Below are positions 40,805 through 49,171 of a stretch of DNA of 64,000 bases, piece by piece (the stretch's first letter is position 1; the number at the start of each line of letters is the position of its first letter). The stretch covers positions 558,001 through 622,000 of the forward strand of contig NZ_JARLTC010000002.1 of the NCBI RefSeq assembly GCF_029382225.1. The letters run 5' to 3'. Below the pieces are notes generated by a model. That model made no database searches, was not told where the DNA came from, and was given only the letters and a program-made list of their open reading frames with translations. Source of the DNA: Spongiactinospora sp. TRM90649. GTDB taxonomy: Bacteria; Actinomycetota; Actinomycetes; Streptosporangiales; Streptosporangiaceae. A program made the position numbers and the translations under genes.

Positions 40805-40880
40805 AGTTCATCACCTGATCCGTCGTGTCCTCGCCACCTGCGGTGCGCATGTACACGCCTGCCGCGTGGACCGCTTCTCG

Positions 40881-40953
40881 CAGGGCACGAGGGACTCGAA
40901 CCCCCAACCGCCGGTTTTGGAGACCGGTGCGCTACCAATTGCGCCAGTGCCCT
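40881..40953 (-). tRNA. tRNA-Trp (CCA)
   Basis: 73 nt. Acceptor stem AGGGCAC/GTGCCCT, D-loop AATTGGTA, anticodon stem CCGGT/ACCGG with loop CTCCAAA (anticodon CCA), and T-arm GGGGGTTCGAGTCCCTC. No CCA is encoded; the next bases are C and G. It is the usual neighbour of secE in actinobacteria. TATGGT (40969-40974, minus) with CTAGAC 16 bp upstream is a plausible promoter. Confidence 0.96.
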
Positions 40954-41208
40954 TGGTCGTGAAACCCAACCATACCCCGACTGAACCGAAGTCTAGCCAG
41001 GATGCGCGCAGCCTGCTACGAGACGAGCGGTAGCACGGCCACGTCGGAAGTCTACGGGGGTTTCGCGCTCACGTCGAACCGAAACTCCCGTGGACGGCGG
41101 TGACCCACGTCCGCCGCGTCGGCGTGTCTGGGAGAGTCTGGGGAAATTCCCACTGAACCCAGACGAACCACCGGCACCTCGTATGGCGGATATAGGGAGG
41201 TGACGGCC

Positions 41209-42438
41209 ATGCGGGTCTGGGAGCATGGAGGCATGACCCGACCTCGCATCTCTGCGCGCATCTCAGCCATCTCCGAGTCGGCGACCCTCGCCGTGGACGC
41301 CAAGGCCAAGGCCATGAAGGCGAGCGGCCGTCCGGTGATCGGCTTCGGCGCGGGCGAGCCGGACTTCCCGACGCCCGACTACATCGTCGAGGCCGCCGTC
41401 GAGGCCGCCCGCAACCCGCGTTTCCACAAGTACACCCCGGCCGGCGGCCTGCCCGAGCTGAAGGAGGCCATCGTCGCCAAGACGCTGCGCGATTCGGGCT
41501 ACCGGATCGACGCGTCGCAGGTGCTGGTCACCAACGGCGGCAAGCAGGCGGTCTACGAGGCGTTCGCCACCATCCTCGACCCGGGTGACGAGGTCATCGT
41601 GGTCGCGCCGTACTGGACCACCTACCCCGAGGCGATCAAGCTGGCGGGCGGGGTGCAGGTCGACGTCGTCACCGACGAGACCACCGGCTATCTGGCGAGC
41701 CTGGAGCAGCTTGAGGCGGCCCGCACCGAGCGCACCAAGGCGCTGCTGTTCGTCTCGCCGTCCAACCCGACCGGCGCCGTCCACAGCCGCGCCGAGGTCG
41801 AGGCGATCGGCCGCTGGGCGGCCGAGCACGGGCTGTGGGTGGTCACCGACGAGATCTACGAGCACCTCGTCTACGGCGACACCGAGTTCACCAGCATCGC
41901 CACCGCCGTCCCCGAGCTGGGCGACCGCGTGATCGTGCTGAACGGCGTGGCCAAGACCTACGCGATGACCGGCTGGCGGGTGGGCTGGCTGATCGGCGCG
42001 AAGGACGTCGTGAAGGCCGCGACCAACCTGCAGTCGCACGCCACCTCCAACGTGGCCAACGTCTCCCAGGCCGCCGCCCTGGCCGCGCTTACCGGCGACC
42101 TCTCTGCCGTCGCCGCCATGCGCGTGGCGTTCGACCGCCGCCGCCAGACCATCGTGCGGATGCTCAACGAGATCCCCGGCGTCATCTGCCCCGAGCCGCA
42201 CGGCGCGTTCTACGTGTATCCGTCGGTCAAGGGCGTCATCGGCAAGGAGCTGCGCGGCCGTCGCCCGCAGACCTCCTCCGAGCTGGCCGAGCTGATCCTC
42301 GAAGAGGCCGAGGTGGCCGTGGTGCCCGGCGAGGCGTTCGGCACGCCCGGCTACTTCCGCCTCTCCTACGCGCTCGGCGACGACGACCTGGCCGAGGGCG
42401 TCAGCCGCATCGCCAAGCTGCTCGCCGAGGCGCGCTAG
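41209..42438 (+). CDS. Pyridoxal-phosphate aminotransferase, aspartate aminotransferase type Ib
   Basis: 409 residues from the ATG at 41209 with GGGAGG 7 nt upstream; many homologues start at the ATG at 41233 ([20 protein letters not shown]). [47 protein letters not shown] and the PLP lysine in [19 protein letters not shown] mark fold type I, class I aminotransferases. It transfers amino groups between aspartate and 2-oxoglutarate. Its place next to secE/tRNA-Trp is conserved in many actinobacteria. Confidence 0.92.
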   Translation: MRVWEHGGMTRPRISARISAISESATLAVDAKAKAMKASGRPVIGFGAGEPDFPTPDYIVEAAVEAARNPRFHKYTPAGGLPELKEAIVAKTLRDSGYRIDASQVLVTNGGKQAVYEAFATILDPGDEVIVVAPYWTTYPEAIKLAGGVQVDVVTDETTGYLASLEQLEAARTERTKALLFVSPSNPTGAVHSRAEVEAIGRWAAEHGLWVVTDEIYEHLVYGDTEFTSIATAVPELGDRVIVLNGVAKTYAMTGWRVGWLIGAKDVVKAATNLQSHATSNVANVSQAAALAALTGDLSAVAAMRVAFDRRRQTIVRMLNEIPGVICPEPHGAFYVYPSVKGVIGKELRGRRPQTSSELAELILEEAEVAVVPGEAFGTPGYFRLSYALGDDDLAEGVSRIAKLLAEAR

Positions 42439-42450
42439 CCGACGACGTGA

Positions 42451-42486
42451 ACCGCCCTGCCCGGAGCCGGGCTCCAGCAGGGCGGT
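42451..42486. terminator. Bidirectional terminator between convergent genes
   Basis: Outer stem ACCGCCCTG (42451-42459) / CAGGGCGGT (42478-42486) with an inner GGAGC/GCTCC stem, placed between the aminotransferase stop and the stop of the minus-strand PASTA protein. Confidence 0.75.
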
Positions 42487-42508
42487 CCTGTGTGCGAGCG
42501 GGCCGGGG

Positions 42509-43591
42509 TCAGTCCAGGACCACGGCCGCTTCCGCGATCTTCTTCAGCTCCGCGTCCACGTCCACCTTGGCGGCGAAATCAGGGCTCGCCATGATCTCGA
42601 CGGCCAGTCCCGACGACTCCACCCACACCAGCGTCCGCGTGCTGGACATGGGTTCCCCCTCGTTCGGAGCGGGCTTGCCCTGCTTGTTCGCCTCGTCGAA
42701 CTTCAGCTCCTCCTCAAGGGCTTCGGGGTCCTTGGGAGTGCCGCTCGGCTCGGGCTCCGACGTGGGGTCGAAGGTCGACGTCATGGTGACCTTGTCGGTG
42801 GGGGGGACCAGTTCGCCGACGGCCTCGCCCACGCTGACCAGGAAGGCCCGCTTGCCGTCCCGGATCTTGATGGGCTCCGCGCCCTGGTCGCGGTAGCCGT
42901 CCATCCGCTTGCGGATGTCGGCGACCGCCCCGCCCCGGTAGACGACGACCTCGATGCCGTAGGTGCCGTCGGACCGACCGGAGAAGCTCCACGACGTGGC
43001 CGCGCTGTTCACGCCGAACGTGTCCTCGACGAACCAGTTGGCCCACTTCAGGCCGCCCGGCAGGTACTTCCAGTCCACGCCCGCGAAGCGGGTGCCGCCG
43101 TCGCCCAGGTCTCCCATCTCGGATGGAAGCTTGTCCTTCGTCCCGTTGGCCACGTTCACCCGCACGTCCGAGCCCGGCTCGGCCGGTGCGCCAGGCGGGG
43201 GCGCCTGGGAGACGACCGAACCGCCCGGCACGTCGCTGGACGGCACGTCGTAGAAGCGTCCGCGCAGTCCCGCCGCCTTCAGCGCCTGGTCCGCCTGCTC
43301 CGACGTCATCCGTGCGAGGTCGGGCACGACCGCCCCCGGCGCGACCGTCGCCCCGGCGGTGGACGTGGCGCCCGAGGCCACGTCGCCGCCGCGTTCCGGC
43401 CCCGCGTTGACCGCCAGGTAGACCGGCACCGAACCGGCGACGACCGCGGTGACCAGCGCCGCGCCCGCCGTCCGCAGCCCGACGACGCGGCGGCGGTGCC
43501 GCCTGCGGATCGCCGCGCCCGTGGCCGGATCCGCGCGTACGTCGCCGACGTGGCCGGACATGGCGTCCTTGAGTGCGTCCTCGATGCTCAT
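42509..43591 (-). CDS. Single-pass membrane protein with a PASTA domain, coupled to an ECF sigma factor
   Basis: 360 residues from the ATG at 43589-43591, which overlaps the sigma stop as ATGA. The N-terminal 36 residues are cytoplasmic (MSIEDALKDAMSGHVGDVRA), then comes a basic stretch RRRHRRR and a transmembrane helix at about 38-60. Outside, residues ~85-150 form one PASTA domain (VVPDLARMTSEQADQALKAA, VVSQAPPPGAPAEPGSDVRV). The remaining ~200 residues are unassigned. PASTA domains bind peptidoglycan or beta-lactams in PknB. The position suggests an anti-sigma or sensor role. Confidence 0.75.
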   Translation of the reverse strand: MSIEDALKDAMSGHVGDVRADPATGAAIRRRHRRRVVGLRTAGAALVTAVVAGSVPVYLAVNAGPERGGDVASGATSTAGATVAPGAVVPDLARMTSEQADQALKAAGLRGRFYDVPSSDVPGGSVVSQAPPPGAPAEPGSDVRVNVANGTKDKLPSEMGDLGDGGTRFAGVDWKYLPGGLKWANWFVEDTFGVNSAATSWSFSGRSDGTYGIEVVVYRGGAVADIRKRMDGYRDQGAEPIKIRDGKRAFLVSVGEAVGELVPPTDKVTMTSTFDPTSEPEPSGTPKDPEALEEELKFDEANKQGKPAPNEGEPMSSTRTLVWVESSGLAVEIMASPDFAAKVDVDAELKKIAEAAVVLD

Positions 43592-44088
43592 GCGCTCACT
43601 CCTTCCAGTTTCACCAGACGCTCGCGGATCCGGGTCAGCCCCCGTGCCGCCTGACTCTTCACGGTCCCGACGGAACAGCCGAGCAGCGTCGCCGTCTCGG
43701 TCTCCGACAGGTCCTCCCAGTACCGCAGCACCAGTACGGCGCGCATCCGGGCCGGCAACCGCCGCAGTTCGGCCAGCAGCGACTCGCGCAGGTCGAGGTC
43801 GGCGGCGGTGTCCGCGGTCTCCGGAGGCCGCGCGAAGGAGATCTCCCTGATCACCTTCTTCCGCCGTGCCACCGAGATGGCGGCGTTGACCACGACCCGC
43901 CGGGCATAGGACCCGGGATTGTCGTGCCGGATGCGCGGCCAGTGCCGGTAGACCTTCTCCAGCGCGTGCTGCAACAGGTCTTCGGCGTCGTGCTCCGACG
44001 CGCCGCAGACCAGGATCGCGGTGCGCAGCAGTGCCGTGCTTCTGGCGGCCAGGAACTCGTCGAAGGCCGCCTCGTCTTCGTCCGTCAT
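43588..44088 (-). CDS. ECF RNA polymerase sigma factor, SigE family
   Basis: 166 residues from the ATG at 44086-44088 (MTDEDEAAFDEFLAARSTAL) with AAAGGGGA about 8 nt upstream. Region 2: HDAEDLLQHALEKVYRHWPR. Region 4: LVLRYWEDLSETETATLLGC and SVGTVKSQAARGL. The length and sequence fit the actinobacterial SigE-family group. Its stop overlaps the start of a PASTA membrane protein that is probably its regulator. Divergent from the deaminase gene. Confidence 0.9.
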   Translation of the reverse strand: MTDEDEAAFDEFLAARSTALLRTAILVCGASEHDAEDLLQHALEKVYRHWPRIRHDNPGSYARRVVVNAAISVARRKKVIREISFARPPETADTAADLDLRESLLAELRRLPARMRAVLVLRYWEDLSETETATLLGCSVGTVKSQAARGLTRIRERLVKLEGVSA

Positions 44089-44166
44089 CTGCGAGGTCCC
44101 CTTTCGACCCTCCCAACGCACCGGCCTTCGCGCAGGTTGAGTGCGAAGTTACGGCACGATGGGGAA

Positions 44167-45204
44167 ATGCCACGCCCAATCGACACCCTGCCGAAGGCGC
44201 ACCTGCATCTGCACTTCACCGGTTCAATGCGGCATTCGACGCTCATCGAACTGGCCAGAGAGCAGGGAGTGCACCTTCCCGACGCCCTTGAGGAGGACTG
44301 GCCGCCCACGCTGCGCGCCACCGACGAGCGGGGCTGGTTCCGCTTCCAGCGGCTGTACGACATCGCCCGCTCGGTGCTGCGCCGTCCGGACGACGTCTAC
44401 CGGCTGCTGCGCGAGGCCGCGCAGGACGAACGGGCCGAGGGGTCGGCGTGGCTGGAGATCCAGGTGGATCCATCGGGTTACGCGCACCGGTTCGGGGGGC
44501 TGACCGCGACGCTCGACCTGGTGCTGGACGCGGCGCGGTCGGCGGCGCTGGCCGAGGGGGTCGGCATCGCGGTGGTCGTCGCGGCGAACCGCACCCGCCA
44601 TCCGCTGGACGCCAAGACGCTGGCCAGGCTCGCCACGCAGTACGCGGGCGAGGGCGTGGTGGGGTTCGGCCTGTCCAACGACGAGCGCAAGGCGCGGGCG
44701 CGCGACTTCGACGGCGCGTTCCGCATCGCCAAGCGGGCGGGACTGCTGGCGGTGCCGCACGGCGGGGAGCTGGCCGGGGCGGTGAGCGTGGCCGAGTGCG
44801 TGGACGACCTCGGGGCCGACCGCGTCGGTCACGGGATCCGGGCCGCCGAGTCGCCGAGGCTGCTCGACCGGCTGGCCGACCGTCAGATCACCTGCGAGGT
44901 GTGCCCGGCGTCGAACGTGGGCCTGGGCGTCGCCGAACGCGCGGAGGACGTGCCGCTGCGGCGGATGTTCGACGCCGGGGTGCCGATCGCGCTGGGCGCG
45001 GACGACCCGCTGCTGTTCGGCTCCCGGCTGCTGCGGCAGTACGAGCTGGCCAGAGACGTGTACGGCTTCCGCGACGCGGAGCTGGCCGAGCTGGCCCGTC
45101 AGTCGATCCGCTCCTCCACCGCCCCCGAGCACGTCGCCAAGGACCTGCTCAAGGGCATCGACGCCTGGCTCGCCGCCGACGAGGAGCCCGGATCAGCCGG
45201 CTGA
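44167..45204 (+). CDS. Adenosine deaminase-like amidohydrolase
   Basis: 345 residues from the ATG at 44167. The metal-binding HLHLHFTGS stands where adenosine deaminases have HxHLDG. VPHGGELAG takes the place of HAGE, followed by RVGHGIRA and LGADDPLLFGS, which carry the remaining zinc ligands and the catalytic Asp. Fold and motifs are clear, but the altered first motif leaves the substrate open (adenosine, adenine or a modified purine). The 3' end overlaps the convergent anti-sigma-like gene by 12 bp. Confidence 0.85.
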   Translation: MPRPIDTLPKAHLHLHFTGSMRHSTLIELAREQGVHLPDALEEDWPPTLRATDERGWFRFQRLYDIARSVLRRPDDVYRLLREAAQDERAEGSAWLEIQVDPSGYAHRFGGLTATLDLVLDAARSAALAEGVGIAVVVAANRTRHPLDAKTLARLATQYAGEGVVGFGLSNDERKARARDFDGAFRIAKRAGLLAVPHGGELAGAVSVAECVDDLGADRVGHGIRAAESPRLLDRLADRQITCEVCPASNVGLGVAERAEDVPLRRMFDAGVPIALGADDPLLFGSRLLRQYELARDVYGFRDAELAELARQSIRSSTAPEHVAKDLLKGIDAWLAADEEPGSAG

Positions 45205-46011
45205 GCGCATGATCCGCAGCGCCTCCGTGACGTTCTCCGCGCCTTCCAGGCGCAGGCCCACCGAGCCGTGCTGCCAGATCAGCGTGGGCCCGGCGAGGCG
45301 GTCGAAGGTGACCGGCCCGCCCCGGCGCGGCAGGTAGGTCAGCGCGTGGTGGCGCGGGATCCACCAGCCCTGCCCGGCCTCTTCGGGGAACGGCGGGCCG
45401 AGCTCCTTGCGGAAGACGGCGTCGAGCCGTCCGTCGTACTCGTCGAGCCGCATGCCGGGCCACAGCAGGGTGACGACCCGGCCGCCGTCGCTGAGCCGTA
45501 CCTCGTCCGGCTCGCCCAGCTCGCGCGGCACCGCGATCGGGAAGGGCGCGGCCCGGCGGGCCTCTTCCAGGGAGACCCGCCGCTCGCCGGGCAGCGGCGG
45601 CGTGGCCTGCGGGGTGGCGGGCGGGACGGGCTGCTCGCCGACCCGCACCTCGACCCCGGCGAAGCGGAGGATCTGCACGACGGCGGCGCGCCCCTGGGGG
45701 GTGGCCGCGACGAGCGCGGCCACGGCGGCCACCACGGCCGCCGCGATCAGCAGCCGCCGCGGACGCCGCCGCCGGGACGGCGGAGCCCCCGGGCGCACGG
45801 TGGCCGCCGGTTCCTCCGGATTCGCCGGACCGCCCGGGGTCGCCGGAGGCACGGACGGGGCCAGGGACTCAAGCCGGGCCCGTACGGCACGCGCGGTCCG
45901 CTCCGGCGCGGGGGCGTCCGGCAGGTCGATCGCCTCGCCCAGCGCGCGCAGCTCCGCCTCGAACTCGTCGTCCGGCCCGGCCGCCGGGCTGGGGCCGTCA
46001 TGCGAGGTCAC
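45193..46011 (-). CDS. Anti-sigma-like membrane protein paired with an ECF sigma factor
   Basis: 272 residues. A cytoplasmic N-terminus of about 85 residues (DEFEAELRALGEAIDLPDAP) is followed by an Arg-rich stop-transfer and a helix (LLIAAAVVAAVAALVAATPQ). The outer domain (SLEEARRAAPFPIAVPRELG, VVTLLWPGMRLDEYD) resembles DUF4367-like sensor domains found next to ECF genes. The start overlaps the sigma stop by 14 bp, so the two are coupled. The stop lies inside the convergent deaminase gene. Confidence 0.7.
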   Translation of the reverse strand: MTSHDGPSPAAGPDDEFEAELRALGEAIDLPDAPAPERTARAVRARLESLAPSVPPATPGGPANPEEPAATVRPGAPPSRRRRPRRLLIAAAVVAAVAALVAATPQGRAAVVQILRFAGVEVRVGEQPVPPATPQATPPLPGERRVSLEEARRAAPFPIAVPRELGEPDEVRLSDGGRVVTLLWPGMRLDEYDGRLDAVFRKELGPPFPEEAGQGWWIPRHHALTYLPRRGGPVTFDRLAGPTLIWQHGSVGLRLEGAENVTEALRIMRSAG

Positions 46012-46690
46012 GATCCACCTCCTTCCGCAACCGGGCGATCCCCCGGGAGGTGCGCGACTTGACCGAGCCGAGCGGCCAGCCGAGCACCTCCGCGGTCTCC
46101 GCCTCCGACAACTGTAGGAAGTACCTGCAGACCACGGCCTGACGTTCCCGTTCCGGCAGAGTCCGCACGACGGCCAGCAGCCGCGCGCGCCGGTCCGTGG
46201 CGAGGGCGGCGTCCTCTGGGTCGTCGTCGCCGGACTGCCGCTCGGGCTCGGCCTGGGCGCGCAGGACCAGCTCGCCCCGGCGTCCCCTGGAGCGGGTCAG
46301 GTTGTGGGTCTCGTTGGCCACGATGCGCAGCAGCCAGGGGCGGAACGGCGCGTCACGCCGGAAGGAGGCCAGATGCCGGTACGCCTTGACGAACGCCTCC
46401 TGCACCACGTCGTCGGCTTCGTTCCCGGCTCCGAGCATGGCGGCGGTGCGGTGCGCGAGCGCGGAGTACCGGGCGACCAGCGCCTCATAGGCGTCCAGGT
46501 CACCGGCCAGGGATCGGGCGATCGCCTCGTCGTCGTCCGTGGGGGGCTCCTTGTCGATTCGACGTGAGAGATCTACCGCACCGGGCAGAGTTTGAGAAGG
46601 GCCGCGGTGAACCCCACTAGACTCGGCCCAGTCCGTACCGTGGCCGCCGGCCGCGGTTTTGTGCGAAAAGCGAGCTGGACGGAATCGCAT
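45998..46690 (-). CDS. ECF RNA polymerase sigma factor (start uncertain)
   Basis: Region 2 reads DDVVQEAFVKAYRHLASFRR and FRPWLLRIVANETHNLTRSR; region 4 is AVVCRYFLQLSEAETAEVLG, then GSVKSRTSRGIARLR. The only ATG in frame (46690) has no ribosome-binding site and overlaps the divergent gene start; the first 50 codons have no sigma similarity. A good AAGGAG stands 6 nt before an ACG at 46538-46540, where conserved sequence begins (180 residues). The true start is unresolved. Coupled to the anti-sigma-like gene. Confidence 0.85.
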   Translation of the reverse strand: MRFRPARFSHKTAAGGHGTDWAESSGVHRGPSQTLPGAVDLSRRIDKEPPTDDDEAIARSLAGDLDAYEALVARYSALAHRTAAMLGAGNEADDVVQEAFVKAYRHLASFRRDAPFRPWLLRIVANETHNLTRSRGRRGELVLRAQAEPERQSGDDDPEDAALATDRRARLLAVVRTLPERERQAVVCRYFLQLSEAETAEVLGWPLGSVKSRTSRGIARLRKEVDRDLA

Positions 46691-47423
46691 GTCTGGGTAT
46701 GACCGTGTAGTTCAACCGGCGGCCGGGGACGAAGCCCTGGAGAACCACCTGGGCGGCGACGAGGCCAGGAACTACCGCCAGTACGAGTACGACATGGTCG
46801 CTCCGCACGTGGGCCGGTCCATGCTGGAGATCGGCTCCGGGCTCGGGCACTTCGCCGAGCAGTTCCTGCCCCGGCTCGACCGGCTGGTGGTCAGCGACTT
46901 CGACCCGTACTGCGTGGAGCGGCTGCGCAAGCGCTTCGACGGGCACGAGAAGGACATCGACGTCCTGCAGTTCGGCCTGCCGACCGAGATCCCGCTGGAG
47001 GGCGACGACCGGGTCGACACGGTCGTGATGATGAACGTCCTTGAGCACATCGAGGAGGACGTCGAGGCGCTGCGGTCGCTGGCCAGGGTGACCGTCCCCG
47101 GCGGGAAGATCATCATCTGGGTGCCCGGCTACATGCAGCTTTATGGCGACTTCGATCGCAAGGTCGGCCATGTCACCCGCTACACCCCGGCGACCCTGCG
47201 CAAGACGGTCACCGAGGCGGGGCTGCGGGTCGACACGCTCAAGCCGATCAACTTCCTGGGCGGCATCGCCTGGTGGCTCGCGGTGCGGCGGGGCGGCGTC
47301 GGCTATCCCGACCCGCGCCTGGTCAAGATCTACGACCGCACGGTGGTGCCGACCACCCGCTTCATCGAGCGTTTCATCCGCCCGCCGTTCGGCCAGACGG
47401 TCTTCTGCGTGGCCAAGGTCTGA
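46689..47423 (+). CDS. Class I SAM-dependent methyltransferase
   Basis: 244 residues from the ATG at 46689 (MSGYDRVVQPAAGDEALENH). SAM-binding motif I is MLEIGSGLGHFAEQFLPR, with VVSDFDPYCVERLRKRF after it, then TVVMMNVLEHIEEDVEALRS and VPGGKIIIWVPGY. The acceptor is unknown; related proteins are annotated only as methyltransferases, often near sugar or polyprenyl genes. It starts back to back with the sigma gene and ends at a strong U-tailed terminator. Confidence 0.85.
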   Translation: MSGYDRVVQPAAGDEALENHLGGDEARNYRQYEYDMVAPHVGRSMLEIGSGLGHFAEQFLPRLDRLVVSDFDPYCVERLRKRFDGHEKDIDVLQFGLPTEIPLEGDDRVDTVVMMNVLEHIEEDVEALRSLARVTVPGGKIIIWVPGYMQLYGDFDRKVGHVTRYTPATLRKTVTEAGLRVDTLKPINFLGGIAWWLAVRRGGVGYPDPRLVKIYDRTVVPTTRFIERFIRPPFGQTVFCVAKV

Positions 47424-47442
47424 CCCGCCCCTTCCGGGCCTG

Positions 47443-47475
47443 ACGCCCCCTGCCCAGCCGGGCAGGGGGCGTTTT
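47443..47475 (+). terminator. Intrinsic terminator after the methyltransferase gene
   Basis: Perfect 13-bp stem ACGCCCCCTGCCC / GGGCAGGGGGCGT, 4-nt loop AGCC, followed by TTTT. It is the most canonical terminator in the window. Confidence 0.9.
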
Positions 47476-47519
47476 CGTGTGCGCCCACCGCGCATGCACC
47501 CGCTCCACAGGCGCTAGAA

Positions 47520-47767
47520 ACTGGTCTATACCGGCCGATCGCCGACATCACACCCCAGGTCGCCACGCCCCTCGGCGAGGTGATCCAGGCCACAGGCGCG
47601 ACAGCCGGTCTAGACCACCGACACCCTTTCGCCATCCGCTCGTTGCGAATCCGATATATGCCGGTATGGACCGCCCGTCATATGCCCGCTTACGCTGGCG
47701 GAGCCGTACCCGGGACGTGGCCGGTCGGACGGCCTGACACTCCCGCGAAAAGCCGGTACGGACCACA
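47520..47767. promoter_or_regulatory. Array of four DasR-like (dre) palindromes upstream of a sugar ABC importer
   Basis: Sites at 47520 (ACTGGTCTATACCGGC), 47604 (GCCGGTCTAGACCACC), 47660 (GCCGGTATGGACCGCC) and 47752 (GCCGGTACGGACCACA) share GGT-N4-ACC. The second carries GGTCTAGACCAC, the core of the Streptomyces DasR-responsive element. All lie in the 323 bp between the terminator and the start of the solute-binding lipoprotein gene. They imply a GntR/HutC-type repressor responding to an amino-sugar signal. Confidence 0.7.
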
Positions 47768-47798
47768 CATTCACACAGGTCAAGGTGGTATTTCACTG

Positions 47799-49070
47799 AT
47801 GAGAACGAGGATCGCGGGCGCTTTGGGCCTGGCGGCCGTCCTGGCCCTGGCCGGTTGTGGGTCCGGCACCGACCAGAGCGGCGGGGGCGGCGACGCCGGC
47901 AAGGCCTCTTCGGGGGGCGCGGTCACGCTGAAGATGGTCGCCGCCGACTACGGCGACGGCCCCGGCGCGGACAACGCCGGCGACAAGTTCTGGAAGTCCG
48001 TCGTGGACCAGTTCCAGGCGGCCAACCCGAACATCAAGGTCGAGGTCCAGGTCATCAACTGGAACGACATCGACAAGCAGGTCGCCACCATGGTCCAGAA
48101 CGGCCAGGTGCCCGACATCCTGCAGACCGGCGACTACTCGGGCTTCGTCAAGGACGGTCTCCTGCACAAGGTCGACGAGATCGTCTCTCCCAATGTTCAG
48201 CAGGACCTGCTGACCAAGTTCGCCGACTTCGGCAAGGTGGACGGCACCGCCTACGGCCTGCCGTTCGTCTCCTCGGCACGCGCGCTCTACTACAACACGG
48301 AGCTGTTCGACAAGGCCGGGATCACCGAGCCGCCCAAGACCTGGGACGAGCTCAAGGCCGCCGCCGAGAAGCTGAAGTCGGCGGGCGTCAGCCAGCCGTT
48401 CGGCCTGCCGCTGGGCCAGGAGGAGGCGCAGGCCGAGTCCTTCCTGTGGTTCCTCGGCGCGGGCGGCGGCTACAAGGACACCGCCGGCAAGTGGGCGATC
48501 AACTCGCCGCAGAACGTCGAGGCCTTCACCTTCCTCAAGGGTATGGTGGACGCGGGCCTGACCACCCCGAACCCGGGCACCAAGGACCGCAAGACGGTCT
48601 GGGAGGACTTCGCCGCGGGCAAGGTCGGCATGGTCAACGGCGGCCCGATGTCGATTCCGATCTTCGACAAGGGCGCGGTGAACAACAAGTACGCCGTCGT
48701 GCCGATCCCCGGCAAGACCGCGCCGCTGGACACCACGCTCGGCGTCATGGACTGGATCATGGCGTTCAACAAGAACAACCACCCGGCGGAGATCAAGAAG
48801 TTCTTCGACTTCTTCTACACCGGCGACGCCGTCCAGAAGATCGTGGACAACTACAAGCTGCTGCCGGTGACCAACGGCGGCATCAAGAAGCTCGAAGGGG
48901 ACGCCAAGCTCAAGCCGTTCCTCGACGGGCTCCCCAACGCCAGCTTCTACCCCTTCACCGACCCCAAGTGGTCCACGGTGAACACCACCATCAAGCAGAC
49001 CATCGGTGGCGCGGTGAAGGACCCTGCCAAGGTGCTCGGCGACATCCAGAAGTCCGCCGAGACCGGCTGA
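47799..49070 (+). CDS. Sugar ABC transporter solute-binding lipoprotein
   Basis: 423 residues from the ATG at 47799. Signal MRTRIAGALGLAAVLALAGC with the lipobox Cys20, then a Gly/Ser linker and a family 1 solute-binding fold (FQAANPNIKVEVQVINWNDI, GLPFVSSARALYYNTELFDK, VWEDFAAGKVGMVNGGP). It would deliver a sugar or oligosaccharide to the two permeases downstream. The dre-like sites upstream point to N-acetylglucosamine or chitooligosaccharides; that is inference. No ATPase gene follows, so a shared MsiK-type ATPase is likely. Confidence 0.9.
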   Translation: MRTRIAGALGLAAVLALAGCGSGTDQSGGGGDAGKASSGGAVTLKMVAADYGDGPGADNAGDKFWKSVVDQFQAANPNIKVEVQVINWNDIDKQVATMVQNGQVPDILQTGDYSGFVKDGLLHKVDEIVSPNVQQDLLTKFADFGKVDGTAYGLPFVSSARALYYNTELFDKAGITEPPKTWDELKAAAEKLKSAGVSQPFGLPLGQEEAQAESFLWFLGAGGGYKDTAGKWAINSPQNVEAFTFLKGMVDAGLTTPNPGTKDRKTVWEDFAAGKVGMVNGGPMSIPIFDKGAVNNKYAVVPIPGKTAPLDTTLGVMDWIMAFNKNNHPAEIKKFFDFFYTGDAVQKIVDNYKLLPVTNGGIKKLEGDAKLKPFLDGLPNASFYPFTDPKWSTVNTTIKQTIGGAVKDPAKVLGDIQKSAETG

Positions 49071-49171
49071 GCAGGTCATGACCGTACGGCCGGCGCCTCC
49101 CCCCACGTCGCCCGAGGCGCCGGCCGTACTCCTGCGCGAAACCCCCGAGACCCTCCTAGGAAGCAGGACAG

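Noticed and set aside
42509-44179. Single fused protein of sigma factor and PASTA protein
   Set aside because: The frame upstream of 43591 is the wrong frame of the sigma gene; the ATGA overlap and the ribosome-binding site show two separate genes.
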